Positions 8,709 through 17,307 of a stretch of 54,984 nucleotides of DNA are shown piece after piece. The stretch is from Chlorobiota bacterium. GTDB taxonomy: Bacteria; Bacteroidota; Bacteroidia; Bacteroidales; F082. Below the pieces are notes generated by a model, which ran no database searches, was not told the DNA's origin, and saw only the letters and a program-made list of their open reading frames with translations. The DNA lies in the NCBI GenBank assembly GCA_013151215.1, contig JAADIS010000151.1:1-54984 (forward strand). Reading direction: 5' to 3'. The position numbers and the translations under genes are program-made. Position 1 is the stretch's first letter. The number at the start of each line of letters is the position of its first letter.

Positions 8709-9925
8709 AAAAATATATCGTTGAAGATAGTTGTTCTTGTATTGAAGATGGACAACTAAATATTTATGGAAAGGAAGAGCCTGATATCGCAGAAAAGAGT
8801 GTTTGGGATAAATCTGTAAAAGTTGAAGAAAATGGTTATTACTGGAATAAAGAACCTGTTTTTCAAAAAGGGGGATTTATTCCTGATGATAAGCTAATTG
8901 TTGTAGAGCTATTTTCTGGTTGTGGAGGAACATCCCTCGGTTTTGAGATGGCTGGTTTTGAAATAGTTTTAGGTTGTGATATTCATACACCATCTATCCA
9001 AACCTTCAAAACAAATCACCCCAATAGCTCTACTATTACAGGAGATATAAAAAAAGTTAATCCTCTCGTAATAAAGGAATTACTTGGGGACAGGAAACTT
9101 GACGTACTTATTGGGGGAATACCTTGTCAAGGGTTTTCATTGAATAACAGAAAAAGGCACGAGAATGATGATAGAAATTACATGTACAAAGAATTTGCCC
9201 GTTTTGTTGAAGTACTGCAACCAAGAGTTGTTGTTCTTGAAAATGTATCTGGAATGAAAAGTACTGGAAATTTCGTTAGTGATATTGAAACGCATTTGAG
9301 TGATATTGGAAATATGACTGTTAAAAGCCAATTGCTTTATGCAGCAGACTATGGTGTTCCTCAGAGAAGGACAAGACTTGTCTTTGTTGGGATAAAGGGT
9401 AAAGAATTTGATTTTAACAGCATTGTTAAAACTCACGGAAAGGGAACAGGAAGGGATTACGTTACTGTAAAGGATGCCATAGGAGATTTGCCATCATTAA
9501 ATACAAAAGAAACAAAAAATAAATATGATAAAAAACCTTTTAGTCCTTTTCAGGAATTAATGCGAATGAATGCCAACGGAACTGTAACTGGGCATACTGC
9601 GCCTAATCATCCATTAGCGACAATCGAAAAAATAAAGAATACTAAACCGGGCGAACCTATGTACGAAAGGTTTAAGCAGAGGATTAGGTTAGCTTGGGAT
9701 ATTTTGAGCCCTACACAGGTTTCAGGAGGTATTAGGCCTCAATTTCAATTAGGCCACCCAGAAGACAACAGAGGATTAACTATTAGGGAAAGGTGTAGGA
9801 TTCAAAGTTTTCCCGATGATTTTATAGTTAAAGGCGGAACAGTACAAGCGAGAGTACAAACAGGAAATGCAGTTCCCCCTTTATTGGCAAAAGCAGTTGG
9901 ATTAGCAATTAAAAAGTATTTATAA
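8696..9925 (+). CDS. DNA (cytosine-5-)-methyltransferase of a type II-like R-M system
   Basis: The 409-residue protein carries the C5-methyltransferase motifs in order: motif I VELFSGCGGTSLGFEMAGF, motif IV GGIPCQGFS with catalytic Cys144, motif VI ENVSGM, motif VIII QRRTRLVFVG, a target-recognition region, and motif X GNAVPPLLAKAVG. It should transfer a methyl group from S-adenosylmethionine to C5 of cytosine within the system's site and so protect host DNA. About 65 residues precede motif I, longer than in minimal enzymes. Its stop overlaps the next start as TAATG. Codon usage and base composition are AT-rich like the rest of the cassette and unlike flanking genes. The recognition sequence cannot be read from the protein. 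Confidence 0.95.
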   Translation: MPELKKYIVEDSCSCIEDGQLNIYGKEEPDIAEKSVWDKSVKVEENGYYWNKEPVFQKGGFIPDDKLIVVELFSGCGGTSLGFEMAGFEIVLGCDIHTPSIQTFKTNHPNSSTITGDIKKVNPLVIKELLGDRKLDVLIGGIPCQGFSLNNRKRHENDDRNYMYKEFARFVEVLQPRVVVLENVSGMKSTGNFVSDIETHLSDIGNMTVKSQLLYAADYGVPQRRTRLVFVGIKGKEFDFNSIVKTHGKGTGRDYVTVKDAIGDLPSLNTKETKNKYDKKPFSPFQELMRMNANGTVTGHTAPNHPLATIEKIKNTKPGEPMYERFKQRIRLAWDILSPTQVSGGIRPQFQLGHPEDNRGLTIRERCRIQSFPDDFIVKGGTVQARVQTGNAVPPLLAKAVGLAIKKYL

Positions 9926-11157
9926 TGGATTATAGAATTTGGTACAGCATAGAAAGTTTCGCAAACTTTATAATCGCAAATACAGAGTTAAGAAACAAAA
10001 CATTTGTGAAAAAGAAAATGTATGAAAGCGATGCTAATAATATACGTAATTTTCATACAATGCCCGACCACATAAAGAAAATATTATATTTAGACGCACC
10101 TGATTTAATTGTTGAGATAGACCACGAACCGATTTTTTCGGTTGAAGTTTCAACAGAAGCCGGCACAGGACATAATGTATTTCAAAGATTTGCAAGACTT
10201 GCCGCATCAGTTGAAAATAATGTGCCTTCGTTTTATATTTACCCGGAAGCCGTTATTATCACAAGACAAAACACAGCACCTAGATGGGACAGAATAAATC
10301 CTTTAATATTTAAGGCGTTAGACGATGTAATGAGTATTTATAAAATACCTTCACTTTTTTATTATTTCCCAACAGATTATAAAACTCACAATGATGCATT
10401 TACATCACCAAACCTAATACATAAAGGCTTAAGATTTGACCCAAACAGGAATTACGCAGGAAGTCCCTTGGGGACAGATTCCGAAATGACTTTAATGTTT
10501 GCTGCAATGGATGAAATTGTTGGTGTGGTTGAACGACATGGTGCTATTGTAGGTAGAGATAAGCTTCTTAGTAAACGCCCTATAATTAACCGTAGAGCAT
10601 TTATGAATCAGGAGTTTGTTAGTAAAGGCGGAACTATGGACACATCACCACTTTCAGCAATAGAAAAAATTCCAACTCAATATTTACTTAATTATTTAAT
10701 TCGGTTTGAAAACAGTCAATACCATATTGGAGAGCTTCTTCGTAGTCGTCAAGAAACTATAATCTATAAGGTTGATGCCAAATTCAGGGGCGACCCATAT
10801 CCTGGTGCATTAGCTGCTATTGATTATTTAAAATGTAGAGAAGGGAAATCATTTGAAGAAAGGCGATATAACTTAATTATGGTTTGGGGTAATTTAACAA
10901 TAGACAATACTAATCGAACATTAAGTATTTCAAGCACAAAAAGTACAATCAATGATTTTGTCAAGTCAGTACAAGCAAGTGAAAATAAGAATATTTTATC
11001 AAAGGATTACAGCCAAATTTCGAATAGCGAAATACCAAGATATTATATGCAGGTTAGATACGGATCAACATATTCCAAAGTTAAACACATAAGGGTTTTT
11101 TCATATTTTGCAGATGCAATCTTGTTTCCTGATGGTTCTTTATGGAGGGATGCGTAA
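9925..11157 (+). CDS. Putative restriction endonuclease subunit (R-M associated, unknown family)
   Basis: I do not recognise the family of this 410-residue protein. It is translationally coupled to the methyltransferase (TAATG) and to the next gene by the same overlap, so it belongs to the R-M operon. Near residues 55-80 is PDLIVEID followed by FSVEVSTEAGTG, which resembles a PD-(D/E)XK core with the last position changed (E-V-S), possibly a divergent nuclease fold. The rest has no motif I can name. It is either the nuclease, a specificity subunit, or one half of a two-subunit enzyme. Base composition is very AT-rich (18 of 60 bases are G or C at 10861-10920). Confidence 0.65.
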   Translation: MDYRIWYSIESFANFIIANTELRNKTFVKKKMYESDANNIRNFHTMPDHIKKILYLDAPDLIVEIDHEPIFSVEVSTEAGTGHNVFQRFARLAASVENNVPSFYIYPEAVIITRQNTAPRWDRINPLIFKALDDVMSIYKIPSLFYYFPTDYKTHNDAFTSPNLIHKGLRFDPNRNYAGSPLGTDSEMTLMFAAMDEIVGVVERHGAIVGRDKLLSKRPIINRRAFMNQEFVSKGGTMDTSPLSAIEKIPTQYLLNYLIRFENSQYHIGELLRSRQETIIYKVDAKFRGDPYPGALAAIDYLKCREGKSFEERRYNLIMVWGNLTIDNTNRTLSISSTKSTINDFVKSVQASENKNILSKDYSQISNSEIPRYYMQVRYGSTYSKVKHIRVFSYFADAILFPDGSLWRDA

Positions 11158-11633
11158 TGAGAGAAGAAGAAGTAACTAAAAACATATTAGATTGGCTTGA
11201 AGATAATGCTTGGAAAATTATTTGTTATGATTTCCCACAAAGTGGGACAGGTGTATTACTCCATCCAAATGGCTCTAATCGAAAGGAAAAAAATAAAGGT
11301 GCGATTATTCCAGATATTATTGCTGTAAAAGACAATGTCGCTGTATTTTTTGAGAATAAAGACCGTTTTTATGAACCTGACTTCGATAAGCTTCAAGAAA
11401 TAAAAACAGAATCAAATTATTCTGATGCACTTGATAAATTATTAACAGGGTTTAATATTGAAACAATGTATTATGGGATAGCAATCCCTGAATTAAAGAA
11501 CGCGATTGATAAATCCAAATTACACTTAGAGAAAATTGACTTTTTGATAAGTACAAATGAAAAAGGAGAATTATTGATTCATCATGATATTAATGAGATT
11601 TTTCTGCCTAACAGACCTATCACTAATTGGTAA
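11157..11633 (+). CDS. Small PD-(D/E)XK-type nuclease, R-M associated
   Basis: Starting at the ATG at 11157, which overlaps the preceding stop as TAATG, this encodes 158 residues. An earlier ATG at 11142 is possible, but the TAATG coupling repeats the previous junction. The central motif IIPDIIAVKDNVAVFFENK fits PD-X(n)-ExK, with Asp in PD followed by Glu and Lys in ENK. This is the metal-binding core of restriction-type nucleases. The protein is small for a stand-alone type II enzyme, so it may act with the 410-residue neighbour. Assignment rests on the motif and operon context. Confidence 0.7.
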   Translation: MREEEVTKNILDWLEDNAWKIICYDFPQSGTGVLLHPNGSNRKEKNKGAIIPDIIAVKDNVAVFFENKDRFYEPDFDKLQEIKTESNYSDALDKLLTGFNIETMYYGIAIPELKNAIDKSKLHLEKIDFLISTNEKGELLIHHDINEIFLPNRPITNW

Positions 11634-11663
11634 ATCATCATTATTCTTAAATCAAAAAAAATA

Positions 11664-11694
11664 TTTTTAATGTATGGCAGTATCATTACATTTG
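11664..11694 (+). promoter_or_regulatory. Candidate promoter of the M16 peptidase gene
   Basis: TACATTTG at 11687-11694 matches the -7 consensus exactly, 40 bases before the ATG at 11735. A weak -33 (TTTT at 11664-11667) sits 19 bases upstream. It would restart transcription after the R-M cassette. Confidence 0.5.
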
Positions 11695-11734
11695 CACAAA
11701 TATTAATATTTGTGAAAAATTAAAATCATATTAA

Positions 11735-14545
11735 ATGAAAACAAAGACTATTTTTTTGCTGATGATTGCTGTTCTGTTCGGCAGCATCAAAATTATGGCA
11801 CAAGAATTTGCCGCTACCGACAATCTACCTCAGGATAAGACAGTTATAAAGGGCAAACTTAAAAACGGGATAACTTATTACATAAAGCAAAATGCCAAGC
11901 CCGAGAACAGGGTTGAATTCCGCCTTGCCGTAAACGCAGGTTCCGTACTCGAAGACGAGGACCAGCAAGGCCTGGCACATTTTACCGAGCACATGTGTTT
12001 TAACGGCACCGAGGATTTTAAAAAATCGGATTTGGTCGATTACCTCGAAAAATCGGGCGTTGATTTCGGCGCCGACCTTAACGCCTACACTAGTTTCGAC
12101 CAAACGGTGTATATGTTTCAAATGCCTTCGGACCGACAGGGCTTGATAGATTCCGGATTCATGGTATTGGAAAACTGGGCACATAAAGTAAGTTTCGACA
12201 ATGAAGAAATAGATAAGGAAAGAGGTGTTGTAAGGGAAGAATGGCGACTAGGCCTTGGCGCACAGGAAAGAATGATGAAAGAATATATCCCGGTACTTTT
12301 TAGCGGCTCGCAATATGCGAAACGCTTGCCTATCGGTCAGGTCGACATTATAGATACGGCACATTACGATGTTGTTAAAAGATTTTACAAAGACTGGTAT
12401 CGTCCTGATTTGATGGCTATTATCGTAGTTGGTGATATTGACCCCAAAATGGCTGAAGAGCAGGTCAAGAAACATTTCAGCAAAATACAAGGCCCTATAA
12501 AGGAAAGGAAGCGTATCGAATTTGAAATACCCGAGAATAAAGAACCTCTTGTGGCCATAACAACCGATCCGGAAGCCACAATGAACATGGCCTCGGTGAT
12601 GTTCAAGCACCCTAAACGCAGCAATTTAACTAATGGCGATTATCGCGACAAGCTTATCATTGATTTATACGAGAAAATGCTAAACGCCCGCTTCTATGAG
12701 ATAAGCCAAAAACCCGACGCGCCTGTTCTTTATGGCGGGGTTGGCTACGGTGGCTTCATCGGTCGCTCCATAGATACTTATTCCATGTATGCCATTCCTA
12801 AACCAAATATGATCGAAAAAGCGGTTTCTCTATTAATTGAGGAAAACCAGAGAGTTAAGGAGTTTGGGTTTACGATCGACGAATTAAACCGTCAGAAATC
12901 GCAGTTGATCAGCGAAATGGAGAAAGCACTTCAGGAAAAAGACAAAACCGAGTCGAGGGCATTGGTACAGGAGTATTTGAATAATTTCCTCGAAGACGAG
13001 CCTATCCCCGGCATCGACTATGAAGTTGCGCTCACAAAAGCATACATCCCGAATATTAAATTGGAGGAAATCAACAAGCTTGCCGACGAGCTTATTACCG
13101 ATGACAATATGATCGTTTTGGTAACCGGCCCTGAAAAAGAAGGCGTTTCCATTCCCACCAAAGAGGAGATACTAGAAGTTATCGCCAATGCGAAAGCCAC
13201 AAGCCTAAGTGCTTATAAAGAGGAAAAAGTCGGCGAGTCGCTTATTGACGGTGAGATTACGCCCGGCAAAATTGTTGAGGCAACAACAAATGAAGAATTT
13301 GGCTTCACAACTTTTAAATTGAGCAATGGCCTTGAAGTTGTTCTAAAGCCAACTGATTTCAAAAACGACGAGATCATCATGAAATGTGTTGCTCCGGGAG
13401 GCCTTTCCATTGCCGACGACGATGATATAATTAACGCAAACTTCACTTCCCAGATCATGGGCATGAGCGGACTTGGAGAGTTCAATAGCGTAAGCCTGCA
13501 AAAATTCATGACCGGAAAAAATGTTAGCGTAAACGTGAATATAGGAAACTTATCGCAAGGCCTGAATGGCAAATCCGTCAACAAGGACCTGGAAACCATG
13601 TTTCAGCTTACATGGCTCAACTTCACATCTCCGCGCAAGGACAGTATTGCTTTGCAAACATTTAAATCGCAGATGATTACACAGTTCAAGTTTATGATGT
13701 CGAACCCCCGGATGGTTTTTTATAAAAAATTCACCGAAATGACAACCTCCAACAATCCGAGAATAGTTGTCATACCGACCGAGGAGCAGATTAATTCCAT
13801 CAATTTGAACAAGACCTTCGGCTTTTACAAACAGTTGTTTTCAAATGCTTCCGACTTCAAGTTTTATTTCGTAGGAAGTTTCGACATCGAGAGAATGAAA
13901 CCTCTTATAGAGAAATACCTGGGAAGCCTTCCAACAACAAATACCGCTTCAAAATGGATCGACAGAGGAATTCATTTCCCTGCCGGGATAAACGAAGCCA
14001 CCGTAAACAAAGGTACCGAGCCTAAAAGCATGGTTGGCATAATGATGAAGAACGATTTTGACTATAATATGAAGAACCGTCTGGAACTTCAGATGCTGGT
14101 TAAAATTCTGCGTATCCGCCTGCGCGAGACCATGCGCGAGGATCAGGGCGGCGTTTATGGGGTTCAGGTACGCCAAAGCGCATCAAAATTCGAGAAGCCC
14201 CAATACAACATCTTCATTGCCTGGGGATGCTCACCTGACAATGTTGACACTCTGGTCCAAACGGTATTCGCCGAGATGGGAAAGCTGAAAAATGCTCCCT
14301 GCGATGACGTAAATCTTGAAAAAGCCGTTGAAACTTATGTTCGCGACCTCGAGAGCAATCAGAAGAAAAATAATTATTGGCTTAATAAAATTAGCGACAG
14401 CCAATGGACCGGCACCAAACTTTATAATATTGATGAATTGAATAAAATAGTTAGGGATATCAGCAAAAAAGATATCCAAGAGGCTGCCAACAAGTACTTT
14501 ACCGAAGACCATCTCGTAAAAGTCATTCTTCGCCCCGAGAATTAG
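11735..14545 (+). CDS. Secreted M16 family zinc metallopeptidase (insulinase/PqqL type)
   Basis: The 936-residue protein has a signal peptide (MKTKTIFLLMIAVLFGSIKI, ending IMAQ) and two M16 halves. The N-terminal half has the inverted zinc motif HFTEH at residues 82-86 within GLAHFTEHMCFNGT, and downstream glutamates in ERGVVREEW (about 162-170) that include the third ligand. The C-terminal half (from about residue 520) lacks a zinc site, as expected for the inactive clamshell half. It probably degrades unfolded polypeptides in the periplasm. A strong terminator follows. It is read separately from the R-M cassette upstream. Confidence 0.93.
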   Translation: MKTKTIFLLMIAVLFGSIKIMAQEFAATDNLPQDKTVIKGKLKNGITYYIKQNAKPENRVEFRLAVNAGSVLEDEDQQGLAHFTEHMCFNGTEDFKKSDLVDYLEKSGVDFGADLNAYTSFDQTVYMFQMPSDRQGLIDSGFMVLENWAHKVSFDNEEIDKERGVVREEWRLGLGAQERMMKEYIPVLFSGSQYAKRLPIGQVDIIDTAHYDVVKRFYKDWYRPDLMAIIVVGDIDPKMAEEQVKKHFSKIQGPIKERKRIEFEIPENKEPLVAITTDPEATMNMASVMFKHPKRSNLTNGDYRDKLIIDLYEKMLNARFYEISQKPDAPVLYGGVGYGGFIGRSIDTYSMYAIPKPNMIEKAVSLLIEENQRVKEFGFTIDELNRQKSQLISEMEKALQEKDKTESRALVQEYLNNFLEDEPIPGIDYEVALTKAYIPNIKLEEINKLADELITDDNMIVLVTGPEKEGVSIPTKEEILEVIANAKATSLSAYKEEKVGESLIDGEITPGKIVEATTNEEFGFTTFKLSNGLEVVLKPTDFKNDEIIMKCVAPGGLSIADDDDIINANFTSQIMGMSGLGEFNSVSLQKFMTGKNVSVNVNIGNLSQGLNGKSVNKDLETMFQLTWLNFTSPRKDSIALQTFKSQMITQFKFMMSNPRMVFYKKFTEMTTSNNPRIVVIPTEEQINSINLNKTFGFYKQLFSNASDFKFYFVGSFDIERMKPLIEKYLGSLPTTNTASKWIDRGIHFPAGINEATVNKGTEPKSMVGIMMKNDFDYNMKNRLELQMLVKILRIRLRETMREDQGGVYGVQVRQSASKFEKPQYNIFIAWGCSPDNVDTLVQTVFAEMGKLKNAPCDDVNLEKAVETYVRDLESNQKKNNYWLNKISDSQWTGTKLYNIDELNKIVRDISKKDIQEAANKYFTEDHLVKVILRPEN

Positions 14546-14562
14546 GTTTTAGTTGGGCGAAC

Positions 14563-14609
14563 AAAAGGAAACTGTTTTGTTAATAAATCCACAAAACAGT
14601 TTCTTTTTT
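14563..14609 (+). terminator. Rho-independent terminator after the M16 gene
   Basis: GAAACTGTTTTGT (14568-14580) pairs with ACAAAACAGTTTC (14591-14603), a 13-bp stem that extends further through A/T pairs, with a 10-base loop and a T run (14604-14609). Confidence 0.8.
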
Positions 14610-14637
14610 GTTTTAAGAGAAAATTTATTTTTGGCCT

Positions 14638-15189
14638 ATGAAAAAATCGACCTGGATTTTAAAACAAATGGGATGGGACATCAGAGGCAGGATACCTGAC
14701 GGTGTTAAAAAAGCCGTGCTGATCGTTGCTCCGCACACTAGTCTGTGGGATTTTGCTATCGGACGCATTGCCTTCTGGCATCTCGGCTACGATATAAAGC
14801 TGCTAATAAAAAAAGAAGCCTTCTTCTGGCCTTTCGGAGGGTTGTTAAAAAAACTAGGCGGCATGCCTGTCAACAGGCAGAAGAATACCCGCATGGTTGA
14901 AACCGTTGCACAGATGTTTCACGAAAACGACGAACTAATACTTGTCATCACCCCTGAGGGCACAAGGAAAAGAGTGGAGAAATGGAAAATGGGCTTTTAT
15001 CATATCTCGCGCTTGGCCAAAGTGCCAATAGCCCTTGGCTGGATGGACTATGCCGACAAGAAAGGTGGAATAGCCAAATTGCTCTACCCAAGCGGCAACA
15101 TCGAAAAGGATATGGCTGAGATAAATGGGTTTTACAAAGGCCTTCGCGGAAAATACCCCGAGAAATCGACAACTATTCCTTTGGATTAG
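14638..15189 (+). CDS. 1-acyl-glycerol-3-phosphate acyltransferase family protein (PlsC-like)
   Basis: This 183-residue protein has the acyltransferase block I as PHTSLWDF (H-x4-D) and block III as TPEGTRKR, both in the order seen in the PlsC/LPLAT superfamily. GGMPVNR matches the substrate-binding block between them. It is short, lacks a clear membrane anchor, and resembles the 180-200 residue Bacteroidota subgroup of uncertain acyl acceptor, so its substrate is open. Its 3' end overlaps the convergent membrane-protein gene by 17 bases. Confidence 0.85.
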   Translation: MKKSTWILKQMGWDIRGRIPDGVKKAVLIVAPHTSLWDFAIGRIAFWHLGYDIKLLIKKEAFFWPFGGLLKKLGGMPVNRQKNTRMVETVAQMFHENDELILVITPEGTRKRVEKWKMGFYHISRLAKVPIALGWMDYADKKGGIAKLLYPSGNIEKDMAEINGFYKGLRGKYPEKSTTIPLD

Positions 15190-16837
15190 GCACTAGCGCC
15201 CTCTTTAAGCTTAGCTGATACAATTGTTCGGATGGAAATTCAAGCTTGATCAACAATTTGAGCTCGGTATTATATTCAGGAAAAGCTGTTTTTATCCTCT
15301 CCACTATCCTGTCCAGATCTTTTTCCTTATCCTCACCAATATAAATCAAAATTGGTTTTCCGGTTTTAACAAAATCCTCGGCTTTCAGGAACTTATCCCA
15401 ATAATAAAAATCTTCCGTCCAATTCAACGAGAAATAAGTGTTTGGATATCTTTTATTTAACTCTTCCTTAAAAGTACTTTTCAGGAAGCCGCTTATCAGA
15501 AAACCATCCACAAAAGCCGACTGTATGAAGGGCGAGCCCCTATAATGGGAACTGATAACCAAAGTGGCCGCATTATGGAAATAAGGCTTTAACAGTTCAT
15601 AGTCCTCATCATACTTTGCCGTATTATCGATAATCTTTCGAGCGCTTCCCCTGAGTGGGGCTAACTGTGGCATCACCATGCCTACGGAAAGCATTAAAAC
15701 CAGCACCCATAAGAAAACTCTTATCTTCTTTTGTCCGACCATCAGGATCATCAAATGGCTCATCATAAAAATGAAGAAAATCTTCAACATTAAAGTCGGG
15801 GTAAAATAATGATAGGCAAAATGCTTGGCAACCATCAGGACCGAGAGGGCAAAAACAATTAAAAAAGCCAATAATAGCCTCAACATCAGGTTGTTGAATT
15901 TAACTTTCCTGATGAAACCCAAAATATAACAAACCACTACCTCAACCAAAGCAATTCCTGCGATCACGCTTAGCGGAACATCGACCTTAAGTATTCTCAG
16001 GATATTTCCAGGGAAAGAATCCATGTTTACAATATTGCTTGAACCTTCGCCCCACCGACCACTGTGCATAAACATACCAAAATACCAATCCCATGATTTC
16101 CCAAAGTTTACCAGCAAAGGGAAAGCAAAAACCATGGTTGCTACTATAGTATAAGCCAAATACTTAAACCTGAGATTATTGTTCGGGAACAAAAACAGCG
16201 GAGGAAGCAAAAACGGAAAATACGAAAGTTTGCCGGCCATGCCCAAAGCTCCGGCTATCGCAAAACCAATCACGTAAAGATTAGGATGCTCATCCCTCCT
16301 ATTATCGTATATATATCTTATTATCAATATAATAAGTATCATAAAAGGAGCCAACATGACTGCTTCGGGAATTATCCTGGAACTCATCAAGATTATCCTA
16401 TAATTCCCGAATGGCAATAATTGCAATATAACTGCCAATATGAAGTTGCCGCTATGCTTATAAGAAAAATATCCGAGGCAAAACAAGCTAATGGCCGTGA
16501 GCAGGTTCATAAGTATGTTGGCAGCATGAACAAACTGCTCCGGGTTGTCGAGGGCTTTTGAGATAATGCTGCCACCCGGCATGAATATGTCAACAATATG
16601 AGCCGAGATAGCATAGATAATCTGTATGCTCGTACCGGGGTGGAAAACATATTCCACAGCGAGGTTCCCAATTGCTATGTTTAGTCCGTTGAACAAATGA
16701 AGATACTCCGGGTCAACCCTTTGCATAAACGATTTGCCTGATAGAAAGTGCAGACTAATTGCTATAATAGCAAAAACAACAGGCAATACGGCCAGAACAG
16801 CTATCTTTAATTTCCTAGCATACAATTTATTGAGCAT
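15173..16837 (-). CDS. Multi-pass membrane protein, possibly a GT-C-type glycosyltransferase
   Basis: The 554-residue protein has an N-terminal membrane segment (AVLAVLPVVFAIIAISLHFL), about ten further hydrophobic segments, and a soluble C-terminal domain of about 130 residues. The first large loop carries an acidic pair (RVDPEYLHLFNGLNIAIGN), as in GT-C/PMT-like enzymes that use polyprenyl-phosphate sugars. I see no stronger family signature, so this is a fold-level suggestion. Start is the ATG ending at 16837. A near-match -7 box (CATATTTG) lies 20-30 bases upstream. Confidence 0.6.
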   Translation of the reverse strand: MLNKLYARKLKIAVLAVLPVVFAIIAISLHFLSGKSFMQRVDPEYLHLFNGLNIAIGNLAVEYVFHPGTSIQIIYAISAHIVDIFMPGGSIISKALDNPEQFVHAANILMNLLTAISLFCLGYFSYKHSGNFILAVILQLLPFGNYRIILMSSRIIPEAVMLAPFMILIILIIRYIYDNRRDEHPNLYVIGFAIAGALGMAGKLSYFPFLLPPLFLFPNNNLRFKYLAYTIVATMVFAFPLLVNFGKSWDWYFGMFMHSGRWGEGSSNIVNMDSFPGNILRILKVDVPLSVIAGIALVEVVVCYILGFIRKVKFNNLMLRLLLAFLIVFALSVLMVAKHFAYHYFTPTLMLKIFFIFMMSHLMILMVGQKKIRVFLWVLVLMLSVGMVMPQLAPLRGSARKIIDNTAKYDEDYELLKPYFHNAATLVISSHYRGSPFIQSAFVDGFLISGFLKSTFKEELNKRYPNTYFSLNWTEDFYYWDKFLKAEDFVKTGKPILIYIGEDKEKDLDRIVERIKTAFPEYNTELKLLIKLEFPSEQLYQLSLKRALVPNPKE

Positions 16838-16887
16838 TTTTGATCTTATCTGTTGAACTTATGCAAATATGGGTAATATTATTGAAT

Positions 16888-16957
16888 CAAAAAAAAGCCA
16901 ACCCTTTGGTCGGTCGGCCTTGTGGTGGGAACTACTGGATTCGAACCGGTGACCCTC
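16888..16957. repeat. 70-bp direct repeat, copy 1 (tRNA-Val 3' part plus terminator)
   Basis: Identical to 17238-17307 except at 16948, with the copies exactly 350 bp apart. On the minus strand it holds the variable-region end, T arm, 3' acceptor strand, CCA and the terminator hairpin with its T run. It marks the distal end of the GIY-YIG insertion. Confidence 0.9.
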
Positions 16958-16982
16958 CCGACTCGTCAGTCGGGATGCCCTG
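16923..16982 (-). pseudogene. tRNA-Val 3' fragment joined to a foreign hairpin
   Basis: Read on the minus strand this is a hairpin (TCCCGACT/AGTCGGGA) joined to GGGTC, a T arm, the acceptor 3' strand and CCA of tRNA-Val. The 5' acceptor strand and D arm are absent. The single change from the intact tRNA falls in the T stem and breaks one pair, so this copy is not a working tRNA. The stop codon of the GIY-YIG frame lies inside the hairpin. Confidence 0.8.
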
Positions 16983-17235
16983 TGCCCCTATCTCTCCCCG
17001 CTACCACCTCCTCTATCCTCTTCCTGCTCTTCCAGCCCTTTACCTGCCTCTCCCTCGCATAGGCAGCTCTTTTAGTCCCATAGGACTCGCTATAGGCACA
17101 GGACCAATCGCCCGCCCGCCCGGTCCAGCCCCTGTGGCGGGTGTTGTGCCTGCGAAGACGACCCGCCAGGTCGCTCGTATGGCCGACATAATATTTATCC
17201 AGGGTCGGTGAATAGAGTATATAAAAACTGTACAT
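16966..17235 (-). CDS. Small GIY-YIG domain nuclease inside the tRNA-Val locus
   Basis: This 89-residue frame is a bare GIY-YIG domain: FYILYSPTLDKYYVGHTSDL at the N-terminus (Y-I-L ... Y-Y-V-G in place of GIY ... YIG), arginines in GRLRRHN, and a conserved Arg/Glu region in AYARERQVKGWKSRKRI. It is the single-domain type frequent in Bacteroidota. The ATG lies two bases after the tRNA-Val terminator repeat, and the last codons (GHPD, stop) lie within the tRNA-like hairpin. It therefore fills the space between two 70-bp direct repeats almost exactly. It is GC-rich (44 of 60 bases at 17101-17160), unlike its neighbours, which suggests transfer. With no room for its own promoter, it would need read-through from tRNA-Val. 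Mobility or homing is inference. Confidence 0.85.
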   Translation of the reverse strand: MYSFYILYSPTLDKYYVGHTSDLAGRLRRHNTRHRGWTGRAGDWSCAYSESYGTKRAAYARERQVKGWKSRKRIEEVVAGRDRGTGHPD

Positions 17236-17237
17236 GA

Positions 17238-17307
17238 CAAAAAAAAGCCAACCCTTTGGTCGGTCGGCCTTGTGGTGGGAACTACTGGATTCGAACCAGT
17301 GACCCTC
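17238..17307. repeat. 70-bp direct repeat, copy 2 (within and after intact tRNA-Val)
   Basis: Partner of 16888-16957, with 69 of 70 positions identical. This copy belongs to the intact tRNA: T arm, 3' acceptor strand, CCA and terminator. Together the copies bracket a 280-bp unique segment holding the GIY-YIG frame. Confidence 0.9.
17239..17268 (-). terminator. tRNA-Val terminator
   Basis: On the minus strand GCCGACC pairs with GGTTGGC (one G-T pair), followed by eight T. It lies directly after the tRNA. An identical copy is at 16889-16918, after the 3' fragment. Confidence 0.8.

Noticed and set aside
11142-11157. Earlier ATG for the small PD-(D/E)XK gene
   Set aside because: The ATG at 11157 repeats the TAATG coupling found at the previous gene junction and is the more likely start.
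16923-16982. A second functional tRNA
   Set aside because: It lacks the 5' acceptor strand and D arm, and a T-stem pair is broken.
16840-17211. A 123-codon plus-strand frame over the GIY-YIG gene
   Set aside because: It is the antisense of the GIY-YIG frame in GC-rich DNA and has low-complexity Pro/Ala composition.
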